A stretch of DNA of 64,000 nt from Alphaproteobacteria bacterium (GTDB lineage Bacteria > Pseudomonadota > Alphaproteobacteria > UBA8366 > Aestuariispiraceae): NCBI GenBank assembly GCA_030065235.1, contig JASJDC010000002.1:124001-188000 (forward strand). The letters run 5' to 3'. A program made the translations under genes and the position numbers. This document shows positions 27,659 through 36,900 of this stretch, piece by piece; within the stretch, counting starts at the first letter, position 1; every line of letters starts with the position of its first letter. Under the pieces are notes generated by a model. It made no database searches. It saw only the letters and a list, made by a program, of their open reading frames with translations, and had not been told where the DNA came from.

Positions 27659-28282
27659 ATGTTGATCCCGGAGAAGACCGCGCTGGTGATCGTCGATCTG
27701 CAGAATGATTTCCTGCATCCAGACGGGGCTTACGCCCGGGCCGGGGTCTCGTCGGCCGAAATTGCGGCTTTGCCGGCCCGGGTCCGCCCGGTGGCCGACG
27801 CGCTGCGCGAAGCCGGCGGCTGGGTCGTCTCGACCCATTTCACCCTCGTGCCGGGCAAGGGCGGCGCGCCTTTCATCTCGCCGCACTTGAAGGAACTGCG
27901 GCCGTTCCTGACCAAGGGCGATTTCGCGCCGGGATCCTTCGGTCAGGATCTGGTGGCGGAATTGAAACCCGCTGATCTGACGGTCGAGAAGGTCGCTTAT
28001 TCCGCCTTCTATATGAGCCGCCTGGAATGGGTGCTGCGGCGCGCCGGGATCGAGCATCTGCTGTTCTGCGGTATCGTCACCAATGGCGGCGTCGCCTCAA
28101 CCGCGCGCGACGCCCATGTCCGGGACTTCCATGTGACTGTGCTCAATAACGGTTGCGCCGCCTTTTCGGAACAGGTCCATCAGGACAACCTGAAGGCGCT
28201 GGCCAGCATCGGCGATCAGATGACCTGCGCCAAGGCGGAAGCCGCGATCCGCGCCGCCGCAGGCACTTCAGATAGCGCATGA
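27659..28282 (+). CDS. Isochorismatase-fold hydrolase lacking the catalytic cysteine
   Basis: A 207-residue alpha/beta hydrolase of the isochorismatase/cysteine-hydrolase family. Asp13 in LVIVDLQNDFL and Lys111 in VEKVAYSAFY are in place as two of the three catalytic residues. The third position, in the usual GxxTNxCVxxTA motif, reads GIVTNGGVASTARDA, so the nucleophile cysteine is glycine (Gly144), as in isochorismatase EntB or PhzD rather than in carbamoylsarcosine or nicotinamide amidases. That makes a cysteine-type amidase reaction unlikely. It is translationally linked to hyuA and to the FAD gene (ATGA overlap). Confidence 0.82.
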   Translation: MLIPEKTALVIVDLQNDFLHPDGAYARAGVSSAEIAALPARVRPVADALREAGGWVVSTHFTLVPGKGGAPFISPHLKELRPFLTKGDFAPGSFGQDLVAELKPADLTVEKVAYSAFYMSRLEWVLRRAGIEHLLFCGIVTNGGVASTARDAHVRDFHVTVLNNGCAAFSEQVHQDNLKALASIGDQMTCAKAEAAIRAAAGTSDSA

Positions 28283-29664
28283 CGCTGTTGGACCCGGCGG
28301 CGGCGGATTTCGCCTTTCACACGCCGATCGCGATCATCGGCGCGGGCGCCTGTGGCCTTGTCGCGGCGTTGTCGGCAAAGGAAGCGGGCGCCGAGATCGT
28401 GGTGTTCGAGCGCGACTCCGCGCCCGCCGGCTCCACCGCCTTGTCGTCCGGCATGATCCCGGCGGCGGGCACACGGTTGCAAGCAGCGGCAGGCGTTGAG
28501 GATAGTGCGGCGCTGTTCGCCGCCGACATCCAGGGCAAGTCCAAGGGAAGGTCCGATCCGGCGGTCCTGGCGGCGGCGACCCAGGCGGCGGGGCCCGCCA
28601 TCGATTGGCTGAACGCCTTCCCCGAAGTCACTTTGGATCTGGTGCAAGGATTTCTCTATCCCGGCCATTCGGTCGCGCGCATGCATGCGCCGCCGGACCG
28701 CACGGGTCGCAGCCTGATGGGCATGCTGGTCAACGCGGCGGCGGCGCGCGGCGTGGATATCGTCACCGATGCTACCGTCTCGGCGCTCTTCGCTGAAGGC
28801 TCGTCGGTGAAAGGGATGCGCATCACGCGCCCCGACGAGACGATCGAGGACATATCCTGTGATGCGCTGATCTTGGCCTGCAACGGCTATGGCGGGAACA
28901 AGTCGATGGTCGCCGAGCATATTCCGGAAATGAAAGATGCGCTCTATTTCGGCCATGCCGGCAATCAGGGCGAGGCCGTGGCTTGGGGCGCGGCCTTGGG
29001 CGGCGAGGCCAAGCATTTGTCGGGTTATCAGGGACACGGCAATGTCGCGCACCCGCATGGCGTGTTGATCACCTGGGCCCTGATGATGGAGGGCGGGATT
29101 CAGGTCAATGCGCGGGGCGCGCGGTTTTCCAATGAACATGCGGGCTATTCCGAACAGGCGGTCGAGGTCCTGGCCCAGCCAGGCGGCGTCGCCTGGGCCG
29201 TCTTTGATGAACGGCTGCTGCGTTTGGGCCGGGAGTTTGACGATTTCGCCCAGGCCGAGGCGCAGGGCGCGCTGCGCAAAGCCGAGACGGTTCCGGCGCT
29301 GGCCCTAGCGATCGGGGTCGATGACGCGGCGCTGACGGCGTCGGTCGCCGAGACGGCGGGCGAGAGTATCGACGCGTTCGGGCGGGACTGGTCTAAGACG
29401 CCGGCTCTGACGGGGCCGTGCTATGCGATCAAGGTCACCGGCGCCCTGTTCCACACCCAGGGCGGGCTGCGGATCGACGAACAGGCGCGGGTGCTGCGCG
29501 CCGGAAGCGAGGCGCCGCTCGGGAATCTCTATGCCGGCGGCGGCGCGGCTTGCGGCCTGAGCGGGCCCGATGTCGACGGGTACTTGTCCGGCAACGGCTT
29601 GCTGACAGCGGTGGCGTTGGGCCGGGTCGCCGGGCGCCATGCGGCGGCGAGCCTCGGCGACTAG
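28279..29664 (+). CDS. FAD-dependent oxidoreductase, fumarate-reductase/KsdD-like flavoprotein
   Basis: A 461-residue flavoprotein. The N-terminal Rossmann motif is IAIIGAGACGLVAALSAKEAG, followed by FERDSAPAGSTALSSGMIPAAGT as in fumarate-reductase-type and tricarballylate-dehydrogenase-like proteins. The C-terminal FAD motif is LGNLYAGGGAACGLSG with GYLSGNGLLTAVALGRVAGR. It would oxidise or reduce an alpha,beta C-C bond in a carboxylic acid. Last gene of the operon, it is convergent with the aminotransferase: both TAG stops share the palindrome CTAG at 29661-29664. Confidence 0.85.
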   Translation: MTLLDPAAADFAFHTPIAIIGAGACGLVAALSAKEAGAEIVVFERDSAPAGSTALSSGMIPAAGTRLQAAAGVEDSAALFAADIQGKSKGRSDPAVLAAATQAAGPAIDWLNAFPEVTLDLVQGFLYPGHSVARMHAPPDRTGRSLMGMLVNAAAARGVDIVTDATVSALFAEGSSVKGMRITRPDETIEDISCDALILACNGYGGNKSMVAEHIPEMKDALYFGHAGNQGEAVAWGAALGGEAKHLSGYQGHGNVAHPHGVLITWALMMEGGIQVNARGARFSNEHAGYSEQAVEVLAQPGGVAWAVFDERLLRLGREFDDFAQAEAQGALRKAETVPALALAIGVDDAALTASVAETAGESIDAFGRDWSKTPALTGPCYAIKVTGALFHTQGGLRIDEQARVLRAGSEAPLGNLYAGGGAACGLSGPDVDGYLSGNGLLTAVALGRVAGRHAAASLGD

Positions 29665-30764
29665 CCCAATAGGCTTTCGATCGCGTCGGCCGCGATCCGC
29701 ATGTCGGTCTCGGTCCCGATACTGATGCGTACGCTCTCCGGCGCGTGATAAGGCGCCATGGGACGGATGAAGACGCCCCGCATCCGGAGCTTGGAAAACA
29801 GATCGCTGGCGTTGATTTTCGCCTCTGGCCCCAGGGTCGCGAAGACGAAATTCGCATGGCTGTCGAGGACCGAAACGCCGGTCAAGCCGCGTAGGCGATG
29901 GGTAAAGGCGTCCCGCGTCTTTTGATTGCACCACCGACGCTCGCCATAGGTCTCACGGTCTCGGATCGCGGCTTCGGCGGCGGCCAGAGAGAGGCTGGCG
30001 ATGGTACCCGGGCGCTGCACGCGCGCCAGCATTTCGACGATGGCGGCGGGCGCATAGGCCCAACCGACCCGCAATCCCGCTAGTCCGTAGATCTTGGAGC
30101 AGGTGCGCAGCATAACGGTGTTGTCGCCTTGATCGACCATCGCCTCGCCGGCCTGATAGACGGGATCGGTCACGTAATCCGAATAGGCGGCGTCGAGGAC
30201 CAGCAGGATATCGCCGCGTAGGGCGGCCCGGAATTCGGCTATCTCCTGAGCCGTCAGTATGACGCCCAAAGGATTGCTGGGATTATCGATAAACACGATC
30301 CGTGTCCGCTCGGTCACCGCGTCCAGCGCCGCTTGCGGATCGAATCCCGGTTTCTTCTCGTTCTTAGCCGCGTCAACGTAGACGGGTTTCGCCCCCGTCG
30401 CCATGGACGCGATGCTGAAATAGAGATAGCCCTGCCGACCGATAATGACCTCATCGCCAGGGCCGCTATAGGCGCGCGCCAAGAGTGCGATCAATTCGCC
30501 GGACCCGGCGGCAGGGACCAACCGGTCGGGGGCGACGCCGGGATGCGTCTCGGCGATTGCCTGTTTCAGCGCCGTTGCCGTCACGTCCGGATACCAATTC
30601 GCATCGGCCTGCGCCTGCGCGACGGCTTCCAGAACCGCATCCGACGGTTGCTCGACATTCTCGTTATTGTTGAGGCGCAATACGCGGCCGACGCCGCCCA
30701 ACCCTGCTTCCCCGATATCGAGGCGCGGGAGGGCGGCGAGATGCGGGATCGGGCGCGGCGTCAT
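29661..30764 (-). CDS. HisC-like pyridoxal-phosphate aminotransferase
   Basis: A 367-residue class I/II aminotransferase related to histidinol-phosphate aminotransferase. Signatures: LNNNENVEQPSDAVLEA, PAAGSGELIALLARAYSG, IDNPSNPLGVIL and the PLP lysine region TCSKIYGLAGLRVGWAY. No other his gene is near, so a role as a second HisC or as a broad aromatic/other aminotransferase is open. It overlaps the upstream PfkB gene by 4 bases (ATGA), a likely operon tauE-pfkB-aminotransferase. Confidence 0.85.
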   Translation of the reverse strand: MTPRPIPHLAALPRLDIGEAGLGGVGRVLRLNNNENVEQPSDAVLEAVAQAQADANWYPDVTATALKQAIAETHPGVAPDRLVPAAGSGELIALLARAYSGPGDEVIIGRQGYLYFSIASMATGAKPVYVDAAKNEKKPGFDPQAALDAVTERTRIVFIDNPSNPLGVILTAQEIAEFRAALRGDILLVLDAAYSDYVTDPVYQAGEAMVDQGDNTVMLRTCSKIYGLAGLRVGWAYAPAAIVEMLARVQRPGTIASLSLAAAEAAIRDRETYGERRWCNQKTRDAFTHRLRGLTGVSVLDSHANFVFATLGPEAKINASDLFSKLRMRGVFIRPMAPYHAPESVRISIGTETDMRIAADAIESLLG

Positions 30765-31882
30765 GCCGGCGCCGGCAGGGCGGCTTTCAAGACGGGTAGA
30801 TCGGCTTCTACTTCTGAGACCCAGCTATCCAGCGCCTCTTCTGTCAACAAACCGGTTTGAGTGTCGATTTCGGAGACGACCGAGGCGGCGTTGACCGCGG
30901 CGCAGCGCAGGGCATGCTCCGGCGGCGCGCCTTGCGCCAGTTTTGCGGCGAGCGTTGAGGTGAACGCGTCGCCGGCACCTGCCGTGCCCTTCACCGCCGC
31001 CTTCAAGGTCGGACAGTAGTAAATATGATCGCCAAAGGCGAGATAAGCGCCCGCCGCGCCGTCCGTCACCAAAACGCCGCGTGCGCCCTGCATCCGCATC
31101 GCCAATACATATTGTAAAAAGGAAATCGATCCGGCGTCGGTATAGAATCCTTTGTCCAGCAAGTGCGGCGGATCGTCCGGCAGGTCCAGATCGATCGCCT
31201 CCGCCCGTTCTGCGGCCGTCGCCAACGTGGCCGCCGGCAGATTGCGCATCAGGGTTTGAGACTCGACCGTGTTCAGGCCCAAGACATCAATCTCGTCGAG
31301 AATCGTCATCAATGTCGAGCCGCGCCGGGTCAATTGCCGGATCCCGGGATTGGCCGCGACGAAGGCGCCGGCGGCCGCCGCCTTCTCGACGACGCGGGGA
31401 TATTGTTCCGAAGACTGATCCGACAGGGTCGAGATATAGACGAGGTCGAAGCCTTCGACCCGCGCCCGGTCGACATCCGCATCAACCAACAAACGGTTCG
31501 CCCCACGCCCTATGAAGATCGTCGCGTTCCGATCGTGCGACGAGATCATCACGGCCGACCCGGTCTCGTCGGTTGTGTCGGTGACCACCGCCCGGCTGTC
31601 GACATATTCGTCATGCAGGCGCTGCATCACCCGTTCGCCGTCGGCGTCGTCGCCGATCTTCACCAGCGTCGCGACATCGACCCCCAAGCGCGCCATCGAG
31701 ACCGCCGCGTTGACGCCCCCGCCGCCGATATGGTGGCTAATGCTCTTGGCGTCGATCTTGCGGCCTTGCTCCATCAATAGGAAGGATGTGGTGGCGTTGT
31801 GCATGGTGATCCGTTCGATATCGCTATCGACCACCACAACGATCGTGTCCGCCATCGCGGAGCCTATGCATATGGCGCGCAT
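30761..31882 (-). CDS. PfkB-family sugar kinase
   Basis: A 373-residue ribokinase-superfamily kinase. The start was set at the ATG at 31882 because MRAICIGSAMADTIV opens the first strand; the longer frame would give an unrelated Arg/Ala-rich N-terminus. The early glycine motif is HHIGGGGVNAAVSMARLG and the C-terminal catalytic motif is KGTAGAGDAFTSTLAAKLA. A segment of about 40 residues before the second motif (DDPPHLLDKGFYTDAGSISF) is not standard. Second of three minus-strand genes, downstream of tauE by 44 bases. The substrate cannot be inferred; adenosine or ribose-type kinases are closest in pattern. Confidence 0.85.
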   Translation of the reverse strand: MRAICIGSAMADTIVVVVDSDIERITMHNATTSFLLMEQGRKIDAKSISHHIGGGGVNAAVSMARLGVDVATLVKIGDDADGERVMQRLHDEYVDSRAVVTDTTDETGSAVMISSHDRNATIFIGRGANRLLVDADVDRARVEGFDLVYISTLSDQSSEQYPRVVEKAAAAGAFVAANPGIRQLTRRGSTLMTILDEIDVLGLNTVESQTLMRNLPAATLATAAERAEAIDLDLPDDPPHLLDKGFYTDAGSISFLQYVLAMRMQGARGVLVTDGAAGAYLAFGDHIYYCPTLKAAVKGTAGAGDAFTSTLAAKLAQGAPPEHALRCAAVNAASVVSEIDTQTGLLTEEALDSWVSEVEADLPVLKAALPAPA

Positions 31883-31926
31883 GCCTATTCGATCCCCTAC
31901 ATTCGGCCCGGACGCAAGGCCGGCTC

Positions 31927-32670
31927 CTATACGATCACCCGGCCGATCAGATACAGGCCTAACAACAAGAGAGCGCTGAAAAACACCTTTCGGAACAAGG
32001 CCTCGTCCAGACGATTCCTCAGCCGCCGTCCCAAATACATCCCCAGGAAGGCGGGCGCCAGCGCCACGACGGATAACAGGCCGATCTCCACCGTCAGCAG
32101 CCCGCGTTGCATCATGGCCGCTGACATGGCTGCAGCCGACACGGTAAAGGCGATGCCCATCGCTTGTATGAATTGGTCTTTCGGCAGCCGCAGCGCCTGC
32201 AGATACAACACGCCCGGCACCACGAAGGAGCCTGTCATGCCGGTCACCACGCCGGTGGTCAGACCGACCGTCGGCGACAGAACCGCCTCGGCCTTGCCGG
32301 GCTCCGGCAGTTGCGGCCGCGCCAGGCTGAACAGCGCGTAGAGCGCCAGCAAGCCGCCCAATATGGCCGACAGAAACAGGGCGTCGGCCGCCGCCAAGAC
32401 ACCGACCCCGATCCAAAGGCCAGCGCAAACGCCGACGAGCAAGGTCGTCAACCGACGCCACAAGGCTGCAAAGGCGCCGCCGGTGACCGCTTGAACCACA
32501 TTGGTGGCGAAGGCCGGCAACAGCATCAGGGCGATGGCGTCCTTCAACCCGATCACCGTCACCATGATCGCCAGGCTGACCGTCGGCATGCCGAGACCGA
32601 TCACGCCCTTTACAGCGCCGGCGCAGAAATAGGCGACCAGAACGACGGCCAGGACCTCGATTTCGACCAT
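31927..32670 (-). CDS. TauE/SafE-family sulfite or organosulfur exporter permease
   Basis: A 247-residue membrane protein with about eight hydrophobic segments, typical of TauE/SafE. The N-terminal AGAVKGVIGLGMPTVSLAIM and the second-half LTTGVVTGMTGSFVVPGVLYLQAL segments are the two GhGGG-like signature repeats of the family (VKGVIGLGMP, VTGMTGSFVVP). The ATG at 32670 was chosen over a start 102 bases upstream because the extra residues are polar and unrelated. Members of this family export sulfite, sulfoacetate or other small anions; specificity here is unknown. Confidence 0.88.
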   Translation of the reverse strand: MVEIEVLAVVLVAYFCAGAVKGVIGLGMPTVSLAIMVTVIGLKDAIALMLLPAFATNVVQAVTGGAFAALWRRLTTLLVGVCAGLWIGVGVLAAADALFLSAILGGLLALYALFSLARPQLPEPGKAEAVLSPTVGLTTGVVTGMTGSFVVPGVLYLQALRLPKDQFIQAMGIAFTVSAAAMSAAMMQRGLLTVEIGLLSVVALAPAFLGMYLGRRLRNRLDEALFRKVFFSALLLLGLYLIGRVIV

Positions 32671-32820
32671 GCTTGGACCTTGCCGCGTCCGCCGACCCGG
32701 CGCAAGCGAAGGCCGGCTTGGGCGCCGCGCGGATGGGAGAGCGTTAGCGCTTTGAAATTGCGGCGGAATCAAACTAGGTTGATCATTGGTCTAGGGGAAA
32801 CAAGTTGGTCGCTTCCTAAA

Positions 32821-33573
32821 ATGGGTGGATCAGGACGAGCGGGTCCGGACGCTGGCGCGTCATGGGCGCGGCTGAACGGGTGGCGCGCTGTCGCTGCGGC
32901 GTTGGGCCCGTGCGCTGTCATCCTTTCGCTTCAGGTCGGGGCCCAAGTCAGGGCCCAATCTTTGGCCCAGGCGCCGGACCCCGCGATCCCCGGCGAGGCC
33001 TACATCCAGTCGCTCTATGGCCCAAAGGCGCGCGCCGGCGACGTTCAGGCGCAGTATCTTCTGGGTTACGCCTACGAGAACGGGCTGGGCGTCGGCGTTG
33101 ATACGGCGGTGGCTGCGGGCTGGTACGTGCGTGCGGCCGAGGCGCGGCACGCGCCGTCGCAATTCCGTTTGGCGGTCTTGCTGCAAACCGGGATCGGCGT
33201 CGAACGCGATTTGCCGCGCGCGGCGGATTTGTATCGGCGCGCGGCTGCGGGCGGCGTGATCGAAGCGCAGTTCAATCTGGCGCAGATGACGGAACTGGGA
33301 CTCGGCGTCGAGGCCGCCCCGTGGGTGGCGGCGGAAATGTATGAGGTGGCGGCCGAGGCCGGCATGCCGGAAGCGATGCGCGCTCTGGGTAACTTGCTGG
33401 CGCGCGGCTTCGTCGGCGAGGCAGGGCGAGAGGCGTCCGATCCGGTGATGGCGTATATCTGGCTTACGCGCGCTGTCGCGGCGGGCGACGCAGATTCTCG
33501 GCGTCTGGCCGATCTGGTTTGGCGCGATATGACCGAAGCGCAGCGGTCCGAGGCCCGACGACTCACCTCCTAG
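32821..33573 (+). CDS. Sel1-like repeat protein with signal peptide
   Basis: A 250-residue secreted or periplasmic protein. After an N-terminal hydrophobic signal (GWRAVAAALGPCAVILSLQVGA) come about four Sel1-type TPR-like repeats, for example AQYLLGYAYENGLGVGVDTAVAAGWY (in two parts: AQYLLGYAYENGLG, DTAVAAGWYVRAAE) and FRLAVLLQTGIGVERDLPRAADLY. Such proteins act as scaffolds for protein-protein contacts. The ATG at 32821 is the first with a usable upstream context, but an in-frame ATG is also present 60 bases earlier. It is divergent from tauE. Confidence 0.8.
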   Translation: MGGSGRAGPDAGASWARLNGWRAVAAALGPCAVILSLQVGAQVRAQSLAQAPDPAIPGEAYIQSLYGPKARAGDVQAQYLLGYAYENGLGVGVDTAVAAGWYVRAAEARHAPSQFRLAVLLQTGIGVERDLPRAADLYRRAAAGGVIEAQFNLAQMTELGLGVEAAPWVAAEMYEVAAEAGMPEAMRALGNLLARGFVGEAGREASDPVMAYIWLTRAVAAGDADSRRLADLVWRDMTEAQRSEARRLTS

Positions 33574-33780
33574 TAGGACTGAGAAAAACGGCGAGACGGT
33601 TCCCAACCGGGTCATGCGCCTTATCTGTTGCTATGTCGTCGCGATGATAAGAACCGTCGCGAAAACAAGGGCGTCAGTGTCCCACCTGGCGGATAGGACA
33701 AGACGGGGTGGAAACGTATGGCGCATGCGCCCGTCACTGGCTGAGCCGGCTGCGGGCGCGTTTTCAGGGATCCGATAACC

Positions 33781-34488
<708 letters not shown>

Positions 34489-34527
34489 GCGGCCTCTCCC
34501 TGCATTCCTGAGTGGGAAGGCCGCGCT

Positions 34528-35232
34528 ATGACGCCGAAATCCGATGCCTTGGCCCCGGAGCAAGAGGCCGCCTTTCCAGCGCCCGGCGATGCGGCGCCGG
34601 TTGGCAAGCAGGTCCAGGTCATCGCGTGCGGCGCGCTGGCGCGCGAAATACTCGACCTGATCCGATTGAACCGGTTGACCGGTCTGGCGCTGACCTGCCT
34701 GCCGGCCAAGCTTCACAACCAGCCGTCGGAGATCCCTGAGCGCTTGCGGGAGAAGATCAGAGCCTTGCGTCCTCGGGCCGCGCGCATCCTCGTCGCCTAT
34801 GCGGATTGCGGAACCGGCGGGCTGCTCGACAAGATCATCGCCGAGGAGACCCGGCCGGACTGTCCGGTCACACGGATCGGCGGTCCCCATTGCTACGCGT
34901 TTTTCGCCGGTCAGACCGACTTCGCTTCCCTGGCGGAGGAAGAACTCGGCACGTTCTATCTCACCGACTATTTGGCGCGCCATTTCGAGAGCCTGGTCGT
35001 TGAGGGCATGGGTCTCGACAAATATCCCGGCATGGTCGCGATGATGTTCGGTAATTACACACGGTTGGTCTATCTGGCCCAGACCGACGATCCGGCGCTG
35101 GACGCGCGGGCCGAGGCGGCGGCGGCGCGGCTGAGTCTGGATTATCGGCGCGTGAAGACGGGCTATGGCGAACTGGCCGCGTTCATCGCGGGGTCGGACG
35201 GACGCGAGGAGACATCGGCATGGCGCAATTGA
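34528..35232 (+). CDS. DUF1638 protein
   Basis: A 234-residue protein of the DUF1638 family, with no confirmed function known to me. Conserved features are VQVIACGALAREILDLIRL, CLPAKLHNQPSEIPERL, RILVAYADCGTGGLLDK and RIGGPHCYAFFAG, which contain three to four cysteines or histidines that could form a metal or corrinoid-linked site. The family recurs next to corrinoid methyltransferase genes. It overlaps the next gene by 13 bases, suggesting coupled expression with it. The position between a corrinoid protein and a small partner suggests an accessory role in corrinoid methyl transfer. Confidence 0.88.
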   Translation: MTPKSDALAPEQEAAFPAPGDAAPVGKQVQVIACGALAREILDLIRLNRLTGLALTCLPAKLHNQPSEIPERLREKIRALRPRAARILVAYADCGTGGLLDKIIAEETRPDCPVTRIGGPHCYAFFAGQTDFASLAEEELGTFYLTDYLARHFESLVVEGMGLDKYPGMVAMMFGNYTRLVYLAQTDDPALDARAEAAAARLSLDYRRVKTGYGELAAFIAGSDGREETSAWRN

Positions 35233-35522
35233 TCGTCACCTATTGGCGGGACATTCCCGCTCAGGTCACCGCGAGGAAAGGCCGGCGGGATCAGGTCAAG
35301 ATCGTGCTCGACGAGCGATTCGAGAAGGCGATCGACCGGGCGGCCATGCGCGGCGGCGCACGCGGAACCGACGATTACCTTGCGGAATGGCGCAAGGCGG
35401 CGCCGGTCGAGATTTCCGATGATCTTCAGGCCGAGGCGGAAAAGGCCGCTGCCGCACTCGAGGCCGACTATGACGAGGCCCGGTTGGCTGCGCTGGTCGC
35501 GGCCGGCGGGGTCGCCGGCTGA
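35220..35522 (+). CDS. Small PF13769-type ('virulence factor') protein
   Basis: A 100-residue protein matching the small family described as 'virulence factor' (PF13769); the name is historical and not supported by evidence for this context. The sequence starts AQLIVTYWRDIPAQVTARKG, with a basic KKxR-like turn, and ends in an acidic, alanine-rich helix. No signal peptide or catalytic motif is apparent. It overlaps the DUF1638 gene and ends the corrinoid unit. A role as a helper of DUF1638 or of corrinoid chemistry is inference from the repeated gene neighbourhood I associate with these families. Confidence 0.8.
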   Translation: MAQLIVTYWRDIPAQVTARKGRRDQVKIVLDERFEKAIDRAAMRGGARGTDDYLAEWRKAAPVEISDDLQAEAEKAAAALEADYDEARLAALVAAGGVAG

Positions 35523-35583
35523 CACGCTGTGGCGGACGTCGCCGCTGCTCGCTTCATGAAACGCGGCTTGCTATAACCGCTGC

Positions 35584-36900
35584 ATGACCTCGGTTGAACC
35601 GCCCAGCCCTACCGTGTCTGACCGCGCGCCTGGTTTGTCGCGAGATGCGCCTGTGATTGAAATCGATGACAAGGCCGGCCTGACGAATCCGGCCTTGCTG
35701 TCGCTGCTGATCGAAACGGTTTTTTCAGAACCGGCTTTCCGCGCCTTTTTGTTGGATCAAATCGCCGTGTCCGATCTGTCTTTGCGCAGTCACGAAGACT
35801 TCATCGCGTTACTGCAGGGGTTTTTCGAGGCCAATCTGGCGAAGGCGCGCGAGGCGGACCGGCCAGGCCTGGAAAAGGCGCGGACCGAATTGGCGGCGCA
35901 TATCGAGAAGACGCGGCGCGGGGCGGCGGCGTATCGGCCTGATTTGCGGGCCAATCCCGCCGCGGTCTTCTGGCCGAACCCGACGCGCGAAGGCGGCGGC
36001 GCTTTGGCAAAGAGCGTGCCGATCGCAGAGAAGATCCCGCTGATCGATAAATCGACCCCGATCGCTTCCGCGGGCAGCTGTTTCGCGTTCGAGATCGCCA
36101 AGAACCTTCAGGCGCGGGGCTTCAACTATGTTGTGTCCGAGCCTGAGCCGGACGGCTCCAACGGTGTCGTGGTCGACGGATATGCGCCGGACCGGGACTT
36201 CGCCCGGTTCTCGGCGGCTTGGGGGCTGATCTTCAATACGCCCAGTCTCCGCCAATTGGCGGAACGCGCCTTCGGCGCCAGCCGAACGCCATCACTCGTC
36301 GTTCGGGAGCGCGCGCCAAGCGGGCAGCTCTTCTTCACCGATCCGTTTCGCGAGGGCGTCGCGTTCGGCAACGCCGTCGCCTATCGGGTGGACAAGCCAA
36401 AGCACGCGGACGCCGTACGGCGGGTTCTCAGCGAAGCCGAAATCTTCGTCGCCACGCTGGGCCTGAACGAATGCTGGCGGCTGCGGTCCAACGGAGTCGC
36501 GCTGTCGCGCAATCCGCGTAGCCCTTGGATGTTCGCTTTGGCTGAGCCCGCCGTGTTGACGGTCGAGGAAAATGTCGCTGAATTCGAGGCCTTTCTATCC
36601 CTCGTCCGGGAACACAATCCAAAGTTCAAAGTTGTTCTCAGCCTGTCCCCGATCCCGCTGATCGCGACCCATCGCCTTGATCAACATGTCATCGCCGCCA
36701 ATGCGCATTCCAAATCGGTGTTGCGGGTGGCGGCGGAGGAGATCGTCCGTCGCAACCAGGATGTTTTCTATTTCCCCAGCTACGAGCATGTGATGCATTG
36801 CGCCGACCAGCCTTGGACGGCGGATGAGCGCCATGTGAGGCCGGAAGCGGTTGCGGAGATCATGCGCATGTTCGATGCGGCGTATCTGCGCGGTGACTAA
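35584..36900 (+). CDS. GSCFA-domain protein
   Basis: A 438-residue protein with the GSCFA domain named after the motif AGSCFAFEIAKNLQARGF (here ASAGSCFAFEIAKNL near residue 160). The domain (about 140-400) also shows the conserved FVATLGLNECWR and VVLSLSPIPLIATHR segments, similar to SGNH/GDSL-like hydrolases, suggesting an esterase or acyl-transferase activity. About 130 N-terminal residues are variable. It is an orphan in this context and overlaps the convergent phytanoyl-CoA dioxygenase gene by 4 bases at the 3' end. Function is not established. Confidence 0.85.
   Translation: MTSVEPPSPTVSDRAPGLSRDAPVIEIDDKAGLTNPALLSLLIETVFSEPAFRAFLLDQIAVSDLSLRSHEDFIALLQGFFEANLAKAREADRPGLEKARTELAAHIEKTRRGAAAYRPDLRANPAAVFWPNPTREGGGALAKSVPIAEKIPLIDKSTPIASAGSCFAFEIAKNLQARGFNYVVSEPEPDGSNGVVVDGYAPDRDFARFSAAWGLIFNTPSLRQLAERAFGASRTPSLVVRERAPSGQLFFTDPFREGVAFGNAVAYRVDKPKHADAVRRVLSEAEIFVATLGLNECWRLRSNGVALSRNPRSPWMFALAEPAVLTVEENVAEFEAFLSLVREHNPKFKVVLSLSPIPLIATHRLDQHVIAANAHSKSVLRVAAEEIVRRNQDVFYFPSYEHVMHCADQPWTADERHVRPEAVAEIMRMFDAAYLRGD

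Noticed and set aside
31883-32461. Upstream extension of the PfkB kinase frame to position 32461
   Set aside because: The extra N-terminus is low-complexity and antisense-like relative to the TauE gene; the kinase fold begins at MRAICIGSA (31882).
33574-33780. Possible cobalamin riboswitch in front of the corrinoid gene
   Set aside because: No B12-box-like conserved core or plausible pairing was visible in the 207-base region; only a search with covariance models could exclude a divergent one.
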